NCBI GenBank assembly: GCA_015680685.1 | Contig: MNCI01006913.1 | Span: 99,403 to 134,892 of the forward strand | Direction of reading: 5' to 3' | Length of the DNA: 35,490 nt | Origin: Gnetum montanum | Taxonomy: Eukaryota; Streptophyta; Gnetopsida; Gnetales; Gnetaceae | Shown: positions 28,868 to 35,490 of the stretch, piece by piece | Layout: each line of letters starts with the position of its first letter | How positions within the stretch are numbered: the stretch's first letter is position 1 | Made by a program: the position numbers and the translations under genes | Notes under the pieces: model-generated | The model's database searches: none | What the model was told of the DNA's origin: nothing | Seen by the model: the letters and a program-made list of their open reading frames with translations, nothing else

Positions 28868-29193
28868 CTGAATTGTTTACTGTCCATTAAAACGTTGATC
28901 ACGCTACCTATCCAAACGCTGCACAGATGAAGTGCTGAGACTAAAGCCTAGCCTCTCTAGCTAGCTTACATATGCCAGCTTGACTTATGCATTGTGTCTT
29001 GGATATATTGCACTGCAGTTGACTCATGCTGTAGCTACTCACGCTGTTAGTCATGATGCAGTTAACTCACACTACAGCTACTCATGCTGTTAGTCACACT
29101 GCAGTTAACTCATGCTGCAGCTACTCATGTTGTTAGTTCATGTTGCCAGTTGCTCACACTTAACTCATCTAGCCCAGCTTACTTACACTCACT
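28868..29193 (+). other. Leader, Y module 3, with expanded motif array
   Basis: Longer than leaders 1 and 2. From 29015 to 29165 it repeats CTCACGCTGTTAGTCA / GCAGTTAACTCA / CTGCAGCTACTCATG about four times with a period near 50 bp. Ends at the gag ATG (29194). Confidence 0.65.
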
Positions 29194-31440
29194 ATGGAAT
29201 CCTCCCAGATTAACCTAGTGACACTATCGATCTCTGACTTTGGGGCTGAAACCTCAAACCATGTGACTGCTACGGAACCCATAACTATTATTGAATAGAT
29301 AAACTCCCAAGGCCCTATGTGCCAGTCACTCAAGTTACAGGGAAAAGACCCTACTTATGCAACTCTAACACCCTAATAGTATAACTTCATCTGTGTCAAG
29401 ATCCAAGCCAACTTGCGTATCAATCATGTAGAGAGGGAAGCAAAGCGAGACTATGAACTTATTTACAAAGGAGGTCGTGAGTTTATCCCCTCAGCATTTG
29501 ATATAATCCCTCTTTCTGAACACCATCATAAACTCATATCCCAGCTTCTCGTGGCAAGAAGTTAAGCCTTACAACCACCTCCAATAAAGCCTTAGAGTGG
29601 AGATGAGGAAGATGACTTCGTAGCCCAATCTGAACATGGGGATTCGTATCATACCGTCAGTCCCCATGCCCATACAAACTCATTGTTCCAACCCTTTTTA
29701 GAGGAGACCATACTTCCACCTTTATCCTCGAACGCTCGACCACCAGCTTCTCTACAAGAAGTACTGACCTCCATTCCCATCTTCTCTAGGCTCAACATTC
29801 AATCTGACACATCCACTTCCATCATACCTCCACAAATACAGTCCCAACAACCTCCTCCCCAAAATAATGCAGGATCAACCTTTTGAACTCAAGTAATTGG
29901 GATGCCATTAGTTATACTAGCTTCCATGTACACCCATTACATAGCTCAAGTGCAAATCCACGGAGCACCATTGATTACTTCAACCCAACATGTTCAGGGT
30001 GTCACTTTACAACCTGTTGCTGGGTAGTGGGTCTGGTCAGCTATTCAGAAAAACTTGTCTACTCACTATAGTGTACCACACCCCGTAGTCTCAACCTCAA
30101 ATGTTGTTCCACTGCAACCAACGACAGTCCAACAATCTCTCTTTCCACAAACGATGGAACAATTGAATCATTATCAACCACCACCAACTCAACCCACTGG
30201 TTTGCCTACCACCCAAGAGTGGGTAGACACAAAAAAAATGATGCACTCATTAGTAGAAGAATTAAAACACCTCAAAACTGTAAACACTGAGGAAGTCAAG
30301 GTACTGGACTTCTATCAAGATGATCTAATCGACCCCTCAGTTCCACCGTTAACCTTAACAAAGGGAGTCTCATTACCCCAGCTAACCAAGTACAATGGAG
30401 AGGGAGACCCAAATGCCCACATAGTAACATTCCGAAAAAAATGTCTATTGCTTCAAGCATGGCCTCATGCAATTATGTGTGTGTTTGCTATGTCCTTAAC
30501 CAGAAAAGCCTTAGACTCGTAGCGAGCTCTACCCCGTAACTCCATATCCTCTCTAGAGGATTTGTTACATCAGTTTGTTACTTGCTTCAAATACAATCTA
30601 AAGCCTAAAGCTACACTAAATAGCTTGATTCAGATTAAACAGGGGCCATTAGAGCCAGCATAGAAATTTATCTTGAGGTGGAGCACAGCCTTGAATGAAC
30701 TTCATGAGCCCATCCCTGAAATAGATCTACTTACCATCCTTAAGGTAGTCGTGAATGACTTTATGAAATCGAAACTCTATTATTTGAAAGCCCATACCTT
30801 GAGCCAAGAATTTGTGCAAATTAAGGACATAGAAGAGGTAGCACAAACAAGAAATGACCTAGCTTACTTGACCTTTAGGAGCCAACATATGAGGAAAGAT
30901 AAATCCAAAATGATGGTAGCAGCGGAAGTAGAGATAGCCCAACCTAACCATCCAGGACAAAAGGGAAAACAAACCACCATCCCAAACGACCATGAAAGAA
31001 ACACACCCATGCCTACACCTGAATCTTCATCAAATAGAAACACAAACATTGGTCATGACCGTACATTCGAAAGAAAAGACCTTGCTCAATATACACCCTT
31101 TCCTATGAAGCCTTCACAATTGCTTGATCAACTTCTAAAGGCTGGGTTAATCAAACATAAGCAAATGTCTCCTGTAGCGTCTCAAAAATATGATCGATTC
31201 TGTGAGTTGGCCAAGAACCTAGCCTTAGCAATAGCTAATGAACCTTCATTCCAAGAGGCTTTAGGTTGGATAGGTTTTGTGAATATCACCAACGGTGTGG
31301 TCATGGGACTAATTACTGTTTCACCTTGAAATAGGATATACAACACATGATTGATAGGGGTGAAATAGTATTCAACGAGGCAAACCCAGTAAGACCCCAA
31401 AACCAATCCATGGGATTCTAAAAGGATCCTCTCAATACTA
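29194..31440 (+). pseudogene. Gag of element Y
   Basis: Start ATG GAA TCC TCC at 29194, first Met after the leader. N-terminal part: SQINLVTLSISDFGAE, NFICVKIQANL, GGREFIPSAFDIIPLSEHHH. Gln/Pro/Ser/Thr-rich middle with open frames 29683-29886 and 30055-30522. Core: LPQLTKYNGEGDPNAHIVTF, WPHAIMCVFAMSLTRKALD, FVTCFKYNLKPKATL, and the open frame 30673-31329 with NELHEPIPEIDLLTILK and YTPFPMKPSQLLDQLLKAG. After a frameshift near 31260 comes the zinc motif CEYHQRCGHGTNYC (CX2HX4HX4C), intact here but lacking its last Cys in X. Typical Tat-lineage gag order; about ten stops. Confidence 0.85.
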
Positions 31441-31949
31441 ATGATGCACCATATGTAATTAATACTATCCATGTGAAGAATAGACAGGATGTCCCGTGAA
31501 AACCTTTTGTGATTCATAGGCCTTCAGAAAACACACCTACCCCAACATCTCTTCAAATCCCTTTCGTCATATGGACACCCCCACACCACAAAAACCATTC
31601 ATCATTTGCATACCTCCTTTTGTTGCAACATCAACCACACCATCTAAAAATCGACCCATTACCTTTGTGATCCGGGTGCCAGAACACCATGACACACAAC
31701 CCACGTCTTGCCGATAGGGTAATAAGAGAGTGCCTGGAAAGAGAAAACCATGAGTAAAAATTAGGACCACCAAAGCCCACACTGCTAAACGTTGTTCCCA
31801 TGGGTCCATCCATTAATGAGCCTAGTACAAGTCATCAAAACAAGGATAATGTTACGGGTTGTGTCCTGAACCCAGCATCTTCAATTACCAACACAAAAAT
31901 TCCTCCATGAGAAATATGAATGATGGATCAAATGGACCAAATCTCAATA
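31441..31949 (+). other. Degraded gag-protease spacer of element Y
   Basis: Pro/Thr/His-rich readings with stops (HRPSENTPTPTSLQIPF, TQPTSCR). The minus-strand frames at 31567-31813 are complements of this tract. No domain. Confidence 0.5.
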
Positions 31950-32556
31950 GACAGGGGTGCCCCAAACAGTAAAGACCTAGCAAGCGCATTGGGCCAGGTC
32001 ACACAAGCCTTGAAACAAAAGAATACTTCTTTAAGTCTGTATGACCTAGTAATGATCTCACCAGTACATCAGGAAGCTCTCGTGCGGATGCTAACTTCAA
32101 TTCCTATTAGTGAGGACCTCCCTATAGATGAGCCATCCATTTATGTAGTATTATCACTGCAACCTCAAGAATCAAAGACCACATCCCTAGAGTTTCGTGC
32201 TAATGACATTAAGGTAGATGAGAAGATAGGAGAAGTCACCATAGCCCCTATGTTCATAGGGTGCATGTTGATGACGGTGCGGCGATGAACGTAATACCTT
32301 TTCCTATCATTGAAAAACTGGGACTTACTGAAAGAATACAGCCCATGATAACTTCTTTCCTAAAATCCTTTAGTGGTTCCCATGTTGGGGTGAAAGGTAT
32401 GGTTACCTTGGATTTCATAGCTGGGGATCAATTCCCCACATTAGCTGAATTCGTAGTGGTTGAAAAAATGCTAGGTTTTAATCTGATTCTAGGATGTCCT
32501 TGGCAAGCTCAACTTAGAGCTGTATTCTCATCGATCCATCAGGAGATCCACCTACC
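31950..32556 (+). pseudogene. Pre-protease linker and aspartic protease of element Y (cut by R)
   Basis: Linker open at 31920-32288: DLASALGQVTQALKQKN, SLSLYDLVMISPVHQEAL, ending EVTIAPMFIG. A one-base shift near 32258 leads to the protease: VHVDDGAAMNVIPFPIIEKL from 32261, with active-site Asp at 32270-32272, then KSFSGSHVGVKGMVTLDF, FVVVEKMLGFNLILGCPW, AVFSSIHQEIHLP. The ILGxPW end block is typical of Tat proteases. The gene stops mid-pol at 32556, where R's LTR begins. Confidence 0.85.
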
Positions 32557-33746
32557 TGTATTGACCTAAATCATCAGTGTAAGGTTGGAAGGGAAACAAA
32601 CATCAAAAGATCATTGGGCAGACACAGCTGACCCTGCCTTCACCTTGAGGGCAATCTGGAAAAGTAAACGAAGGCAGAGTACCTTGGATGGTCTGCATGC
32701 AAATCAACCAAGGACTTCCCCGAGCGTAAACTATGGCTTACACTGGGGTTATCGTAACTGATGTTTTAAAATGTAAAAAGTGCACACAAAATGTAAATAG
32801 AACGTATGCAGAACTGGTATTGTAAACGAAACGTAAACTAAATGTAAAACAGAGTAAACTTAAAAAATAATGGTTGGCAAAATGAACTATATTGTATTGT
32901 TTAGAAAATATGTGCACCGATCAAAGCATAGCTGCACATGTGAATGACAGGTTAAGCGCCAAGCCCCAGGATGATGTGATGTGATGTGTTTTAGAAGTGC
33001 TTGGATGCTGGAAGTTAAAGTGTGCCGAGCACCCAAGGATTTCTAGTCTAAGTTTCCTAAGCTGTCCAACGCCAAAATTAGCAACCCTATTTATGTGAAT
33101 TGATAGAGTATTTATAGGATTGGGCCAAGCTCAGGCACAAAATTCAAGAATGGAATCAATGACTGAGAGATGAGAGAAAAGTGGATCTCGTGACATGTGT
33201 CCATGGACAGCCGTGTGTGAGTTGGACGTGAGTGGGCAAGCTACATTCTAGACCAAATTCACTATATCCTACAATGTGCGGGTCACTCAAGCCCATGGAA
33301 ATACATGAAATTTAGACAATGAGGGCCTAACAAGCCCACAAATGAAGATTTACAATGTTCAATAAGAAAAATAAGAAAAATTGATCGTGGCTTTCTTGAA
33401 ACTTCTAGATCTTTGGTTTGACCACTTTGACCGCTGTAGGATGCCCGACTGATTACTAAATTAAGCCTGAAATTGCTTTGTTTTGATCCATTTTGAGTAG
33501 GTCAATTTGGATGTCATGCTGTAGCGTAACATGCAGCGTGACATGTCTTAGACCACTTTGAGTAGGTCACGCTGTATGTCACGCTGTAGCGTGACATATG
33601 AAATCTTGTAAAAACTTGCAATTTTGAGTTGGAATTTGGCATTCTTGGAGATGGGACTGAAGCTGTCAAGGATGTGCTCTGAGGATGACTTGCACATTGT
33701 AGATCAAATTATTTTGATTCAGTTTTGAGATTTCAAGAGTTGGTCA
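32557..33746 (-). repeat. 3' LTR of element R
   Basis: 1190 bp. The plus strand starts TGTATTGACCTAAATCATC, the reverse complement of the Y LTR end, and stays alignable with Y through the CGTAAAC/GGCAGGG region (32600-32900) and the TATA region. The start TGACCAAC at 33746 is inferred from Y's TCACCAAAAG and matching length. TATAAATA at 33109-33116. U3 has TATGTCACGCT (33575-33585) facing AGCGTGACATA (33588-33598), 11-bp perfect arms with a 2-bp spacer. Confidence 0.8.
33109..33116 (-). promoter_or_regulatory. TATA box of element R LTR
   Basis: CCTATAAATACTC on the minus strand, 560 nt before the LTR end, matching Y's 545. Confidence 0.7.
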
Positions 33747-34994
33747 CGCTGTGGGCAAGCTTCCAACTTGATGGTATGAGCAAGGTGGCTTAATTTAGCT
33801 AAGTGTGGCTTCCATGCCTTAGCCAAATTTTTCCTTCTAAAAGCTTGAAAGGGATCGAGTCATTTTTGTGTCAAAGTGTTAGGATGAAATTAGTGATGTT
33901 TCATTGGTCCCTCTTTGTTAACGTCTGGAGGAATCCACCCAAGAGGCATCGACAAAGAAGTGCAAAACACCATGAACAACTAAGCATCAAGCATTTACCG
34001 TCTTCCCTTGGCTGGATGTCATCACACCGTTTTCAAAAGTACATGGGATTGAGGGAATGTGGTTCAAGATGTAGGGGAACCGGTTGTGATTAGTGGAAGC
34101 CAGGAGGTGATCAAGGATTATGATTGCTGTCAGGATTGTGAATGAGCTAAATTTTTAGTCTTTGTCAATAGCCAGATTTCAGTAGACTCGAGACCAAGAC
34201 ATAGAAAGTGTGTTCTTTGGAAAAACAGGACTCTTATAGAGTATTTATGGGGCCCATTGTAAATAGCCAAAGCCATGCTATGATGTGTAACATGATCTAT
34301 TTGAGACATGAATGTAACTATTTTTCAAGACAATTAGCTTCTTGCCTAGGGCTTGTATGAGAATGACCAATAGTCTTTTGCTTATGATGTCAACGGGGTT
34401 ACGAAGACCTTTTCCATGCACTTTGCTCTTTAACCCTTTTGTTCTTTTTTCTTTTTTTTTTGTTTCTTATTTTTTTTATTTTTCCTTCTTTTTCTATTTG
34501 GTCTTTTTGAAAGAGCTTGCTTTTAGCACTGTGATCGTGTTCGAGCACTTGCATTTTGGGTCATCCATCGTATACTGTGTTTTGCATTGCAACTGCTTAG
34601 GGAGTTACAGTGTGCAACAATGTATCAAGGGTTTTGAGGTGAGTACGAGACAATATATCTAGGGGACGTAATTGAATAGGATAAGGGGGCATAATGGGGA
34701 AATAGGGGATGTATCGGGAGTTGGGAATGTACTTATGAATGGATTGATTAACCCAGTTGCGTGCATTAGGAACAATATGATACTTTGTCATCATGATGAA
34801 GTGCATCTATGCATGAACACCTTAGGAGTGTCATCCTGCAAACACAACTCCAAGAAGACAAGAAAAACACTTGTGAATGGGTTAGCTAAGCACTTTAAAC
34901 CATGATATGGAGTCACCATGTGCAATTTTCAAAGCAAACAAAATCATGAACAACATCAGCTTCATTAGTGTCCATGAGAAAAATTTTGCCTAGT
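33747..34994 (-). other. Tail of element R
   Basis: Related to C's tail (anchors at 33942 and 34832). No protein recognised on either strand. Plus-strand frames 33803-34093 and 34342-34662 lack family features; the latter is Phe-rich because of a T-run at 34440-34500. Confidence 0.5.
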
Positions 34995-35490
34995 CATCGA
35001 TGATGTTGCCAGTTTATAGTCTTAGCGGACTGTTGTGGATTAGTTTTACATCATAACCCTTTGGACAGTGCCAGTTTAGCATCGGAGCGGACGATGCATT
35101 GCTAGTTTATAGTCATAGTAGACTGTGAAGAGGCAAACTAGTTTATAGTCTTAGTGGACTATGGATTCTAGTTTCATGTCATGGTGGACGAATGTGGTAG
35201 TTTAGTGTCATACCAGATAGAGCTCTATGGTATTAGTTTTAAGTCATGATGCCAAGAATTGTTTTTGGTATCAGTTTTAAGTCATGATGCTAGGACTTTT
35301 CTATGGTATCAGTTTTAAGTCATGATGCTAGGATTGTTTTGTGGTATCAGTTTTAAGTCATGATGTCTAGACTGTTCTATGGTATCAGTTTTAAGTCATG
35401 ATGTCAGGACTGTTCTATGGTATCAATTTTAAGTCATGATGCCAGGACTATTCTGTGGTATCAGTTTTAAGTCATGATGCCAGGACTATT
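34995..35490 (-). repeat. Post-pol tandem repeats of element R
   Basis: 34995-35214: irregular copies around AGTTTATAGTC and GTGGACTAT. 35215-35490: seven or more regular copies of a 38-bp unit with core TCAGTTTTAAGTCATGATG on the plus strand, continuing past the edge. The regular part is nearly uniform, so it expanded recently relative to the rest. Confidence 0.8.

Larger units (their letters stand above)
24752..32556 (+). mobile_element. Element Y: Tat/Ogre-like element with triple LTR, 5' half
   Basis: Plus strand: three LTR+PBS+leader modules (24752-29190), gag from 29194, linker and protease to 32556. The protease reading stops where element R's LTR begins (TGTATTGACC at 32557), so RT onward should lie beyond R, outside the window. 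Y's gag and protease align with X along their whole length but are better kept; the LTRs of X and Y are mostly dissimilar. Many stops, inactive. Confidence 0.8.
32557..35490 (-). mobile_element. Element R: Tat-like element, 3' end only
   Basis: Minus strand: tandem repeats (34995 to the edge), tail (33747-34994), 3' LTR (32557-33746). The LTR is a diverged relative of Y's (shared end block GATTTAGGTCAATACA, read on the minus strand). Integrase and the rest should lie right of the window. Inserted in Y's protease. Confidence 0.75.

Noticed and set aside
30864-31813. Minus-strand frames over Y gag and spacer
   Set aside because: Shadows of the plus-strand gag region, which aligns with X along its length.
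34340-34662. Membrane protein gene in element R tail
   Set aside because: The hydrophobic stretch comes from a T-run at 34440-34500 and has no counterpart in element C's tail.
35215-35490. TGGTATCA in each 38-bp unit as an initiator-Met PBS
   Set aside because: The match stops after about nine bases, it occurs in every repeat unit, and no LTR end is beside it.
34995-35490. Regular repeats as a CRISPR array
   Set aside because: No distinct spacers; the whole 38-bp unit repeats in tandem, and the context is a plant retroelement.

Overview
This window looks like plant nuclear DNA made almost entirely of old, decayed Ty3/gypsy LTR retrotransposons nested in one another. I see no intact host gene, no rRNA or tRNA gene and no CRISPR array. 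A land plant is indicated by an Athila-type reverse transcriptase, a primer-binding site matching plant tRNA-Asp, Tat/Ogre-like gag-protease regions, short GT-AG introns and a CCCTAAA telomere-like tract. The AT-rich sequence, heavy stop-codon load and slow-decay nesting suggest a large genome, perhaps a gymnosperm, but the sequence does not prove that.

Layout. (1) Element A, Athila-like, minus strand: RT at the left edge, protease/zinc knuckle, gag, 5' LTR (9629-10591). (2) Element I (2307-8455), minus strand, inserted in A's gag. It has two LTRs of 848 and 862 bp, a tRNA-Asp PBS and a PPT, but carries gag and no pol (a gag-only, non-autonomous form). (3) A 235-bp unassigned spacer, then element B, minus strand: 3' LTR (10827-11544) and a stub of interior. 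(4) Element C, Tat-like, minus strand: 3' LTR with TATA at 12451, tail, tandem repeats and integrase (14383-15640). (5) Element X, Tat-like, plus strand: 5' LTR about 2.2 kb, PBS 17913, gag, protease, post-pol repeats, then a multi-exon coding region on the opposite strand (22709-24750). (6) Element Y, Tat-like, plus strand: an LTR+PBS+leader module present three times in tandem (24752-29190), then gag and protease, cut at 32556. (7) Element R, minus strand: 3' LTR (32557-33746), tail and 38-bp tandem repeats running off the right edge.

How the parts relate. C breaks B, X breaks C's integrase, Y breaks X's antisense gene and R breaks Y's protease. Each right-hand half is missing here, so the window is the left flank of a stack whose partners should follow to the right in the order R, Y, X, C, B. 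None of the elements has a full set of intact proteins, so any present activity would be limited to LTR promoters and structural repeats.

Most notable signals: six of the seven LTR families (all but B) have strong inverted-repeat motifs between the LTR start and the TATA box, with arm sequences differing from family to family; in X and Y the same family-specific motif recurs in the leader after the PBS. Others are the spliced antisense gene in X, the triple LTR of Y, and many stop codons at sites where a related copy has Gln or Trp, which suggests decay through cytosine methylation.
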